The position numbers and the translations under genes were made by a program. The notes under the pieces were generated by a model that did not search any database, was not told where the DNA came from, and saw only the letters and a program-made list of their open reading frames with translations. DNA of 64,000 nt, from positions 14,160,274 through 14,224,273 of the forward strand of contig OX246745.1 of assembly GCA_945910005.1 (NCBI GenBank). The letters run 5' to 3'. The stretch is from Isoperla grammatica (lineage: Eukaryota; Arthropoda; Insecta; Plecoptera; Perlodidae). Shown one piece after another: positions 13,510-22,808 of this stretch; position 1 is the first letter of the stretch; every line of letters starts with the position of its first letter.

Positions 13510-14875
13510 GCTTGGTTGGAAGGAGTGCGCCTGTATACGGAACACTGCTGCCAACCCCCCTTGGAAATCAGCTGTTTTAACATGTGGCTGAGGAATGTGA
13601 CAGCTCGACAACCCCGTTGGTAGGAGTGTGCCCTACTACAGAAACCTGCTGCCAACCCCCCTTGGAAATCAGCTGTTTTAACATGTGGCTTTATAAATAA
13701 ATGTGACAGCTCGACAACCCCGTTGGTAGGAGTGCGCCCTACTACAGAACACTGCTGCCAGCCCCCCTTGGAAATCAGCTGTTTTAACATGTGGCTTTAT
13801 AAATAAATGTGACAGCTCGACAACCCCGTTGGTAGGAGTGTGCCCTACTACAGAACACTGCTGCCAACCCCCTTGGAAATCAGCTGTTTTAACATGTGGG
13901 TAAGGAATGTGACAGCTCGACAACCCCGTTGGTAGGAGTGCGCCCTACTACAGAACACTGCTGCCAACCCCCCTTGGAAATCAGATGTTTTAACATGTGG
14001 CTAAGGAATGTGACAGCTCGACAACCCCGTTGGTAGGAGTGCGCCCTACTACAGAACACTGCTGCCAACCCCCCTTGGAAATCAGCTGTTTTAACATGTG
14101 GGTAAGGAATGTGACAGCTCGACAACCCCGTTGGTAGGAGTGCGCCCTACTACAGAACACTGCTGCCAACCCCCCTTGGAAATCAGCTGTTTTAACATGT
14201 GGCTAAGAAATGTGACAGCTCGATAACCCCTCTTGGTAGGAGTGCGCCCTACTACAGAACACTGCTGCCAACCCCCCTTGGAAATCAGCTGTTTTAACAT
14301 GTGGCTAAGGCTAAGGAATGTGACAGCTCGACAACCCCGTTGGTAGGAGAGCGCCCTACTACAGAACACTGCTGCCAGCCCCCCTTGGAAATCAGCTGTT
14401 TTAACATGTGGCTAAGGAATGTGACAGCTCGACAACCCCTCTTGGTAGGAGTGCGCCCTACTACAGAACACTGCTGCCAACCCCCTTGGAAATCAGCTGT
14501 TTTAACATGTGGCTAAGGAATGTGACAGCTCGACAACCCCTCTTGGTAGGAGTGCGCCCTACTACAGAACACTGCTGCCAACCCCCCTTGGAAATCAGCT
14601 GTTTTAACATGTGGCTAATAAATGTGACAGCTCGACAACCCCGTTGGTAGGAGTGCGCCCTACTACAGAACACTGCTGCCAGCCCCCCTTGGAAATCAGC
14701 TGTTTTAACATGTGGCTAAGGAATGTGACAGCTCGACAACCCCGTTGGTAGGAGTGCGCCCTACTACAGAACACTGCTGCCAACCCCCCTTGGAAATCAG
14801 CTGTTTTAACATGTGGGTAAGGAATGTGACAGCTCGACAACCCCGTTGGTAGGAGTGCGCCCTACTACAGAACGA
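13510..14875 (+). repeat. 101-bp tandem repeat, about 14 copies
   Basis: The unit includes GGTAGGAGTGCGCCCTACTA, CAGAACACTGCTGCCAACC and CAGCTGTTTTAACATGTGG. Starts of the GGTAGGAG word fall at about 13619, 13721, 13831, 13930, 14032, 14131, 14236, 14341, 14446, 14547, 14647, 14748 and 14848, with a diverged first copy at 13516. Unit length varies between about 100 and 110 bp because of small indels. Each unit has a GTAGG/CCTAC mini-hairpin. The open frames that run through it on both strands are a by-product of the repeat. Confidence 0.92.
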
Positions 14876-14884
14876 TACTACAGA

Positions 14885-14965
14885 TCATCAGATCGTATTC
14901 TTGGATATTTTTTAAATCCAATGAGACCTTCTTTTTGTAAATCCATATATATTTGGTTACATGCA
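14885..14965 (+). repeat. Copy 1 of a dispersed repeat (ATCATCAGATCGTA family)
   Basis: The string ATCATCAGATCGTATTCTTG followed by a GTAAATCCATATATATTTGG block is shared with diverged copies at 16297-16515 and 16991-17218. This first copy is truncated at the SINE-like segment that follows. Confidence 0.6.
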
Positions 14966-15110
14966 TATATTGAGAGCCGTGTAGTATCTATACCAGTCTA
15001 AGCGCTCCAACTTCCATCGTGTGGCATGGCGTACGGGGTAGCGACGTCGACTACAATTTTCAAGATCTCGGGTTCGAGAGCCGATACCAGCAGTCTTTTT
15101 TTCTTCCATA
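14965..15110 (+). mobile_element. tRNA-derived SINE-like copy A
   Basis: A segment beginning near ATATTGAGAGCCGTGTAG contains GTGTGGCATGGCGTACGGGG, resembling an RNA polymerase III A box region, and then CTCGGGTTCGAGAGCC, resembling a B box (GGTTCGANNCC), at a typical tRNA distance. A diverged second copy lies at 15935-16075. No intact tRNA cloverleaf can be drawn, so this is read as a SINE head rather than a tRNA gene. Confidence 0.6.
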
Positions 15111-15934
15111 TTAGAGAAGCAGCAAAGTTGAGAACGGTTTACTAAGGGGAAATTTTTTTTCCAAGCGCTCGTAGCAACCATACGGATGGTCCAAATTGGT
15201 TTCTGTATTTTTTTTTTTTTGCGTTAATTATCTAGACATCCTGAAAACGAAAATATGCTGGGGGTCATATTAACAGAGATACAGGCACCCAAAATTTCAA
15301 AAACGCTCACAGAATAGCAAAATCGGAGAATTTTGAAATTTTTTTTTTATTTTTTAAAATACGAAACATATCAAGAAAGCAATTTATAAGAAGGAATTGA
15401 CAACCAAAAAATTCTATCTCAAACCGTTTACCCGTAAAAAAATAAAAACCTCAAAAAATGCACTATTTTGGTTACCTGAAGTTGGCGTCGCCTCACCACG
15501 ACCTGTGCAAACCGACGCTACCGACGCTCATACTACGTCACCAAGTAACTAGGTACCACCGTTCATCCAACTTGACAAACAAATCTTTGAAATTTCGGCG
15601 ACGCCTGACGTCGTTCACAACAAACATAGCGAGGCGATGATTTTTTTTTTAAGTAGACAATTGTAAGATCCACCTCGAGAATTAATTTTAAGATCCCACG
15701 AATAAATAATATAGCCGTAAAGAATATAATTTAAAAAAACTGAGTGTATTTGAGCACGTCTTTAAAGACGCGTAGCGTCTCTTGTTAAAGGGTTAAGAAA
15801 ATAATGATTACAGTTTTTTCATTGGACATTCCTACTCTATACATGAAATCTGTTTATGTTTGCCTTGCATTAACGGTTAGCCGACGAAACATGTTTTAAT
15901 GTTGAGATGAACTACCTGAATACAACAAGCTAAG
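15111..15934. other. Gene-free AT-rich spacer
   Basis: Several A and T runs and no convincing coding region are seen. The short open frame at 15458-15640 is composed of low-complexity basic and Ser/Thr residues with no recognisable family. Confidence 0.5.
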
Positions 15935-16075
15935 CCATACATTGAGAGCAGTGTGTTATCTACAAGTGTAAGCAACGCTACTTCCATTGTGTGGCATAGC
16001 GTACGCAGTAACGTCGTAGCTTTCGAATACTTGAGGTCTGAGGTTCGAGACCCGTTACACCCACTCCTTTTTGTC
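15935..16075 (+). mobile_element. tRNA-derived SINE-like copy B
   Basis: This is a second copy of the 14965-15110 element. It contains TTGTGTGGCATAGCGTACGC (A-box region) and GAGGTTCGAGACCC, which matches the B-box consensus GGTTCGANNCC exactly. The 5' flank (CATTGAGAGCAGTGTG) and the 3' flank (CACTCCTTTTTGTCC) also correspond between copies. Confidence 0.65.
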
Positions 16076-16129
16076 CACCAAACTCACACACTTATATCAA
16101 TACATCAACGTGCATGGACACGGTTTATT

Positions 16130-16232
16130 TTTTAACGGTCAAACGGCTCGTTGTTTCCACAAACGATTTACTCTTCCGCGATCACGCGATCAAGATCTAT
16201 CAAATGCGATTTTAAAAAGACAATGTGTTGAA
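16130..16232 (+). repeat. Partial copy of the ATCATCAGATCGTA dispersed repeat
   Basis: The block TTTCCACAAACGATTTAC, GCGATCACGCGATCAAGATC and GCGATTTTAAAAAGACAA corresponds to the 3' half of the copies at 16297-16515 and 16991-17218. Confidence 0.6.
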
Positions 16233-16296
16233 ACTGGATTTTTGGACTTGGATAAAAAACGTTTTCAATTTTTGTTTTTAATTTTCGGAGTTTTTA

Positions 16297-16515
16297 TCAT
16301 CAGTTCGCATTCTTGTCAACTTTGTGCATCCAGAGAGACCATTAGTTTGTAAATCCATCTATATTTGGAGTAACAATTACAAGAATAAATCGAGTAGAAT
16401 ATTCATTATTTTTTTTTACAGGCGAATGGTTTGTTTCCGCAAAAACCCGTTTACTGTTTTGCATTCACGGGGTCAAGATCTATCGAATAAGATTTTAAAA
16501 AGAAAAAGTGTGGAT
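16297..16515 (+). repeat. Copy 2 of the dispersed repeat, about 220 bp
   Basis: It starts with ATCATCAGTTCGCATTCTTG, continues through GTAAATCCATCTATATTTGG and AATAAATCGAGTAGAATATT, and ends with GATTTTAAAAAGAAAAAGTG. The order matches the 16991-17218 copy throughout. Nothing in it encodes a recognisable protein. Confidence 0.65.
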
Positions 16516-16700
16516 TTTTAGGTAGCGTGAGTGTGCAGGCGCTCGCGTGACGTGAGCGCTGCGGTTAGTTCTGATATCAGCCACCGCAGCGCTGACGGCA
16601 GTTTACGTGTGTAAAAACACGTAGACGAGCGACGCAAATCCTACCCCGAAGACGGCCAGAGACCGACTTTGAAGCGGTCGGCGCTCCCGACCAACTCCCG

Positions 16701-16820
<120 letters not shown>

Positions 16821-16990
16821 CTAGCGGTAGTGGAAACCCTTCCGCTGACAACTCCCGACTCCCGAGACTACGACTTGCTCGACTGCTGCGCGATCTCGCG
16901 GTGTTCGAGCGGACCAATGGACAGTGGCCAAGTGGCCAAGTCGGGCCAGTGGTTGCAAAACGGCCTAAGATTTTGTTTGCTATTTTCGTA

Positions 16991-17218
16991 GTTTTTATCA
17001 TCAGATCGTAATCTTGGATACTTTTTGAATCTTGACAGACCATCAGATCGTAAATCCGTGTATATTCGGAATTACAATATTACAATAAGAAGAATCGAGT
17101 TGAATATTCAGTATCTTTTTTACAGACAAACGGTTGGTTTCAGCCAAAATCGCTTTACTGTTTCGCGATCACGTGATCAAAATCAATCATATGCGATTTT
17201 AAACAGACAAGGTGTGGA
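16991..17218 (+). repeat. Copy 3 of the dispersed repeat, about 228 bp
   Basis: It starts with ATCATCAGATCGTAATCTTG, includes GTAAATCCGTGTATATTCGG and AGAATCGAGTTGAATATTCA, and ends with GCGATTTTAAACAGACAAGG. It is the third of the copies spread over 14.9-17.2 kb. Confidence 0.65.
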
Positions 17219-17717
17219 ATTTTTTTATTTTTTTTTTTTCAGTGTGCCAGCTGTAGTACGGACCAGACATACGTGTATTAGCCGATAGCGAGGGCGGGAA
17301 TTTCATTTTGCCCCATACAAAAATCATGCGTTTTATTTTCATTTACACAATTTGTCATAATACTAAGAAATTATACATTTTAGATGCAATACAAGTAGTG
17401 GCGTCGGAACAGGGGGCCAAGGGGGGCATTCCTATATCCCTCCCCTTAACTTTCATGGCCCGGCACCCTTTCCTAGGGGTCCCATCCCCTGTTCCTTCCC
17501 CCTTCCCGAATGGGCTGCCTTGCGTCGCTGGTGTATGGCTGGACTCGGGGTCGTGGGTTCGGTGTCTCCCGAGTGGAAGAACTTGTTCAGACGTTCTAGC
17601 CAAGTTCTTTAGAAAGTTATTCCAATCATGATTCTTATTATGTTCAGAAACTAAGCTTTCCAGGTTGTGTAACTTCAGTGTGTGCAAAAGCCAAGTGTTG
17701 TGCATTCAACACATCAT

Positions 17718-18248
17718 GGGCTGCGTACCAACTATGACTGGCAGTCACTGCAGTGACTGAGATCCGTACCAACCATAGAGTTATTATTATAGTACCACAG
17801 TGTGGTATCTCTATGGTACCAACTTGACTCGCAGTCAAGCTGCAGTCACTGATTTTTGCGTACCAGTTTACCTCGCAGTTACCCCTCCAGTCACTGCGTT
17901 GACTGGGCCGAAAAGATCCAGCTGTCGCAGTGAAGGGGGGCGTGGTTAATAATTTTACCGCGAATTATGAATTTATAGAATAGACATTCTTATATGGTTT
18001 AAATAGTAAGTGACATCACAACACCATATAATCTCAACTCAGAAGTCCCATAAGCGTTAAATGCGTCACGTAAGGTTAATTAGCAGATGGCAAATGTTGG
18101 ATTTATGAATGACATTTTCTGCTGTGGTCTGCTTTCGCTGTGACTGTGACCTCAGCCCGTAACAGCTGCTAAGTTCACTGCGTTGACTGGGTTACCCCCA
18201 CCACCAGTCACAGCCACAGTGAACGCAGTCAAAGTTGGTACGCAGCCC
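17718..18248. mobile_element. 531-bp inverted-repeat element (MITE)
   Basis: The left end GGGCTGCGTACCAACT is the exact reverse complement of the right end AGTTGGTACGCAGCCC. An AT dinucleotide flanks both sides, which may be a 2-bp target duplication. The sub-terminal DNA is rich in GTACCA and CAGTCACTG words in both orientations. No transposase frame is present. The superfamily cannot be fixed from these ends. Confidence 0.8.
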
Positions 18249-18423
18249 ATATCTTCCGCTGGTGTCACGAAAATGGAGGGGACAAGGCTTCCAGCACAGA
18301 TAAGGGATTGCTTACAGGATACAGGTATTATAACGACCCTTCAATAATATCAGTCCAATGCCAAGTTGTCTTCACCATGGCAAGCAACAATCATAAGCGT
18401 TGTTTTCGTTAAGAAAACAAGTG

Positions 18424-18658
18424 TAAAGCGGGTGTTACACGGAGAAGTAAGAAAAGTAAAAAGCAGAAAGTGAAGAGTAGAGATAGCGTGTAGCTTACGG
18501 GAAAAGAACAAAAGTGAGAAGTTCTCTCCAAAGTAGGACAATGTTGAACAAGTGAAAAGTGAAAAGTGAAAGTGAAAAGTCCCGTAAGCTACACGCTATC
18601 TCTACTCTTCACTTTCTGCTTTTTACTTTTCTTACTTCTCCGTGTAACACCCGCTTTA
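18424..18658. mobile_element. Palindromic MITE, about 235 bp
   Basis: The left arm begins TAAAGCGGGTGTTACACGGA and the right arm ends TCCGTGTAACACCCGCTTTA. The arms are about 85 bp and nearly perfect, including GAGATAGCGTGTAGCTTACG and its complement, separated by AAGTGAAAAG-type simple sequence. TA at each boundary could be the target duplication. Confidence 0.85.
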
Positions 18659-18732
18659 GTTCCGCGGACTAAATATTTGGCGGGTCTTCGTAATACTGGG
18701 CCAAGCAAATACAAAACCCATCATTATCACTC

Positions 18733-18893
18733 CCATATTGTGTATTTGCGATAGATTACAATAGTAACAATGTGCTCTCTGTGGCGTGTGGAGTCAATGT
18801 AACTGGCTATTGTTGTGTGTTTGCGATAGATTACAATAGTTACACTGTGCTCTCTGTGTCGTGTGGAGTCAATGTAACGGGCTATTGTTGAAG
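18733..18893 (+). repeat. Two-copy tandem duplication, about 80 bp
   Basis: TTTGCGATAGATTACAATAG is followed by TGTGCTCTCTGTG, GTGTGGAGTCAATGTAAC and GGCTATTGTTG, and the whole set is repeated once immediately downstream with a few substitutions. Confidence 0.85.
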
Positions 18894-18949
18894 CCAAGGG
18901 AGGATATCCGAGGGCCGATATATTGTCATGTAGCGAGAACCTACCGTCT

Positions 18950-19090
18950 TCTCAGTCCAATGATGATGGCTCGGACTCGAACCCACGGACTGCCGGCGAC
19001 GTACCCGATGATGTACTGGGGCGTAACTCCCGGGTCAGTTCTCACCTACACTACTGGGATCTTTTATAGGACGTACCAGAGTTCGGACAG
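18950..19090 (-). mobile_element. Possible tRNA-related SINE fragment, antisense
   Basis: Read on the minus strand, the segment contains GTGGGTTCGAGTCCGAGCC, a perfect B-box word (GGTTCGANNCC). The T-stem only partly pairs, so a functional tRNA is unlikely. Upstream sequence does not give a clear A box. Confidence 0.35.
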
Positions 19091-19099
19091 TAGTGATTA

Positions 19100-20260
19100 G
19101 AAATGATAAGAGACTAGTTTCAAACACAAGAGGAAACGTATTTATTGATTAAGAACATTTATCCTAACGTGGCTGAGACGTGGCGAACCTGCCTATGGTC
19201 TATCTATGTTACGTTACTAACTGCTGGTCTACCTCTTTCCTCACGGTGTGCCGGTACGGTGCGGTAAACTGGGCTCACGTCCTGGCTCCTCAGTAGTCGG
19301 CTTGGTGATTCGGTCTCCGGTATACCCCACGGACAGCCTGACGTAGTACTCCTCGTGTCGCTCCTGGGTTCCTCTCCTGGATTCCTCCTCCTTTCCTCAC
19401 CGAACTACCTTGGCACAGGTCTCTCACTCGTTCCCGACAGTCGTTGATAGCCCCGATTTACACCCGTGTTCTCCCTTAAGTAAACTTCCCTACGTCATAC
19501 TCCCGTCACCCCTCTCTTAGCCCTACTCAGATCACGAACGTCATAATAGACCAATCAAATCACTCAATACTCCCCCTCTCGTCGTCGAGACCAGAGAGTG
19601 GTAACTGAGCAGTCAGCAAAGTTACCGCGATCATTGCCCTAAATGACAACTTCAATAATTACGAAAATGCCTACACAAGTCATAATAACCAGAAGAAACA
19701 ATCGAGCTGGGCTGTTCAAATAGCCGAGCACTGCACATACCTTAATGGTGAAAGAAACAGTAAATGACAAACTAAGTGACCCAATTCAAATATCCATAAA
19801 TCACCAAGAAGGAGATTAATACCAGTAAAAGTCATAAAGTATCCACTTTTACATGACAATATAGCGGTGGTGGCGGTGACTGGATAAACCTCGGCAAAAC
19901 CTCAAGTCAGGTCAGCGATTATCTGGAAGTAAAACACATTTTGTTATTGGAATGTGTGTGGGTAACTCGTATTTTGGGGGGGGGGGGGGGGGCAGACCCA
20001 GACCAGGTTAACAAATTTTGAAAAAAAATGTTAACAATTATAAATGCATTTTACATTTTGAATACCAAACTCCTTTTATTAACTTAAGAAAAAATGTAAG
20101 GATTAAAATAAGAAAACTATCTTAATCCATTATTTAATTTAGTTATGTGCAAACAAAGCAACATGTTGATTTTTTATCACTTTGTGTAGTACTGTCAAGA
20201 TATTACTAAAAACACAGTTGGTTTCGATTAGTTTTAAAAGCTCGACCAGTCTATCTGAGG
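19100..20260. other. Gene-free region with a poly-G run
   Basis: No gene is supported. The stretch 19200-19600 is CT-rich and may be a decayed LTR, since the minus strand shows AATCAATAAATACG near 19135, but no matching second LTR is visible. A run of about 17 G occurs at 19975-19992. Confidence 0.4.
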
Positions 20261-20261
20261 A

Positions 20262-20348
20262 AAGCCTTGAGCCAGTATATTGTCGTAACGGGTATCGAAC
20301 CCGCCACTTTTGATGTAAAGGTTCACAAGGCATTGAGGCACGTTAATT
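20262..20348 (-). mobile_element. tRNA-derived SINE fragment, antisense
   Basis: The minus strand reads GTGGCGGGTTCGATACCCGT, with a perfect B box and a self-complementary CGGGT/ACCCG T-arm. An A-box-like TGCCTCAATGCC lies about 35 nt upstream on that strand. The rest of the cloverleaf is not preserved. Confidence 0.55.
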
Positions 20349-20703
20349 ATTTACTTTACAAAATATTTCTATTCATACATTTTGATTGCATAGGATTGAT
20401 TAAGTAATCTACCAGGTTCGGGGAGGCGTAACAAGTGCACAGAGAGCGTTGTGAGCGATCCGGCCAAAGCTCACTGAACACTGGATACACAACTTTTAAC
20501 AATAAGAATTTCTAAGTCGTTGGAAAGACTACTTGACTTCTTTGGAATCGATGGATATTTTCCCAATAATAATAAGTGCACTTGCTTCTAGATAGGTTTT
20601 CGGTGACTTTTAGCAGGCAGTGCTCAGTGGCCGGAACGCTCGAAGTGCTGCAGTGTAGTCGTTTGTTGTACGCCACCCCGCAATGCTCCAAACACAAATA
20701 GCG

Positions 20704-21175
20704 AAGGATACCTCTACGTCAAAACCGCAGAAAATTTTCATTTTTTAATTATATCTCAAGATTTGAACACAAAATCGAAAATCTGATAAACCTTAGCGCT
20801 GTGGTTCGGTAAGCCTTACAGACTGAATGATAAATGTATTTAACGTTATACTCAGTATGACTGTGATTATTGTAATTTTCTGTTGCATTGTAATATGCAT
20901 GCATTGTAATACAGGCTGGAGAGGGTCTAGCAGCCCTGCAGTAGCCTTCCATACCCGATCTGGGTATGGTAAACCACAATAAATAATAATAATATATCTG
21001 TGATAACGATTTCCTTAAATTACTAAGGAAACGTTATCATAGTCATTCTGATTATAACGTTAAATACATTTATCATTCAGTCTGTAGGGCTGCCCCAAAC
21101 CACAGCGCTATGGTTTCTCAGATTTTCGATTTTGTGTTTCAATCTTGAGATATAATTAAAAAATGAAAATTTTTA
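20704..21175. mobile_element. Inverted-repeat element, about 470 bp
   Basis: Arms of about 125-130 bp (20735-20870 and 21045-21175) are reverse complements: the left CTCAAGATTTGAACACAAAA matches the right TTTTGTGTTTCAATCTTGAG, and the left GACTGAATGATAAATGTATT matches the right AATACATTTATCATTCAGTC. The centre carries a second hairpin, GATAACG...CGTTATC. The edge word AAGGATACCTCTACGTC also occurs near 10100-10117 in inverse form, showing that the family is dispersed in this window. Confidence 0.75.
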
Positions 21176-21249
21176 ACTGGAAATGTTTACGGTTCCTGTT
21201 AAACTCACCTATCATTTCCCGTGATGGGTTTACGTTTATCCTGTGTTTC

Positions 21250-22377
21250 TTGCTCGACGACGCTCGCGTTGCGAAGTCTCCCGCTCATCCTGGCGACGCT
21301 CACGTTCAGAAGTTCCCAGCTCATCCTGGCGACGCTCACGTTCAGAAGTTCCCGCTCATCCTGGCGACGCTCACGTTTATAAGTCTCCTGTTCATCCTGG
21401 CGACGCTCACGTTCAGAAGTTCCCGCTCATCCTGGCGACGCTCGCGTTCAGAAGTTCCCGCTCATCCTGGCGACGCTCACGTTCAGAAGTTCCCTGCTCA
21501 TCCTGGCGACGCTCACGTTCAGAAGTTCCCGCTCATCCTGGCGACGCTCACGTTTATAAGTCTCCCGCTCATCCTGGCGACGCTCACGTTCACAAGTTCC
21601 CGCTCATCCTGGCGACGCTCACGTTCAGAAGTTTACCGCTCATCCTGGCGACGCTCACGTTCAGAAGTTCCCGCTCATCCTGGCGACGCTCACGTTCAGA
21701 AGTTTACCGCTCATCCTGGCGACGCTCACGTTCAGAAGTTCCCGCTCATCCTGGCGACGCTCACGTTCAGAAGTTTCCGCTCATCCTGGCGACGCTCGCG
21801 TTCAGCAGTATCCCGCTTATCATGGAGACGCTCACGTAGGGAAGTTACCGCTCATCCTGGCGACGCTCACGTTCAGTAGTTCCCGCTCATCCTGGCAACG
21901 CTCACGTTTAGAAGTTCCTTGCTCATCCTGGCGACGCTCACGTTCAGAAGTTCCCGCTAATTCTGGTGACGCTCACGTTTATGTCTCCTGTTCATCCTGG
22001 CGACGCTCACGTAAGAAGTTCCCGCTCATCCTGGCAACGCTCACGTTCAGAAGTTCCCGCTCATCCTGGTGACGCTCACGTAAAGAAGTTCCCGCTCATC
22101 CTGGCGATGCTCACGTTCAGAAGTTCCCGCTCATCCTGGCGACGCTCACGTAAAGAAGTTCCCGCTCATCCTGGCGATGCTCACGTTCAGAAGTTCCCGC
22201 TCATCCTGGTGACGCTCACGTTTATGTCTCCTGTTCATCCTGGCGACGCTCACGTAAAGAAGTTCCCGCTCATCCTGGCGATGCTCACGTTCAGAAGTTC
22301 CCGCTCATCCTGGCGACGCTTACGTTCAGAAGTTCCCACTCATCCTGGCGACGCTCACGTTCAGAAGTTCCCGCTCA
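21250..22377 (+). repeat. 35-bp minisatellite, left block
   Basis: The unit TTCCCGCTCATCCTGGCGAC plus GCTCACGTTCAGAAG recurs about 32 times with period 35 and scattered variants (GCTCACGTTTATAAG, GATGCTCACG, GCTCACGTAAAGAAG). Higher-order repetition is visible near 22000-22300, where blocks of two to four units recur. Long open frames in several phases arise because a 35-bp period cycles through all three frames. Confidence 0.95.
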
Positions 22378-22385
22378 TTTTGGCA

Positions 22386-22808
22386 CAGTGGCGGATCCAG
22401 GGGGGGGGCGGTAGGGGCGATCGCCCCCCCCTTGATTCTTAAAAAGCTAATTTTTATATGAAATGAATATGTTCAATCACCAGAAATATCGATGTTTTGT
22501 TGCGATTATAGTTTCACAGTTCAACAGTTGTTCAATAAAGGCCAATTTAATTATCTAAAAGTGTATTTCTGAAAAGAATATCATAAACTCCCATATTTTA
22601 CCTCCCTCCAAGGCCTATTTTAGTGCGCAACTGCAAATAAAACATATTGAAATATACCATCTCTAAAGCCATTAAAACACGTTTTAAAAAAAATGCCTTA
22701 GAAAATTTTTCCCTGCGGGGCTAAACTGGGGGGCCGCGCCCCCCAGACCCCCCGGCGCTGCGCCACCTAAGTCGCCCCCCCCTTGGAGAGGTCCTGGATC
22801 CGCCCCTG
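22386..22808. mobile_element. hAT-type MITE inserted in the minisatellite
   Basis: The left end CAGTGGCGGATCCAGG and the reverse complement of the right end (CAGGGGCGGATCCAGG) are the terminal inverted repeats. The 8-bp sequence TTTTGGCA is duplicated exactly at 22378-22385 and 22809-22816. The interior is AT-rich with GC-rich sub-terminal G and C runs. Eight-bp duplications and CAG-type termini are typical of hAT transposons. It has no transposase, so mobilisation would have needed one in trans. Confidence 0.93.

Noticed and set aside
13482..14840. Repeated 70-100 codon frames on both strands over 13.5-14.8 kb
   Set aside because: They are shadows of the 101-bp tandem repeat.
19100..19600. 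A solo LTR of a retrotransposon
   Set aside because: A possible poly(A) signal exists on the minus strand, but no TG...CA ends, target duplication or second LTR could be found.
20262..20348. A functional tRNA gene
   Set aside because: Only the T-arm/B-box is preserved; acceptor, D and anticodon arms do not fold.
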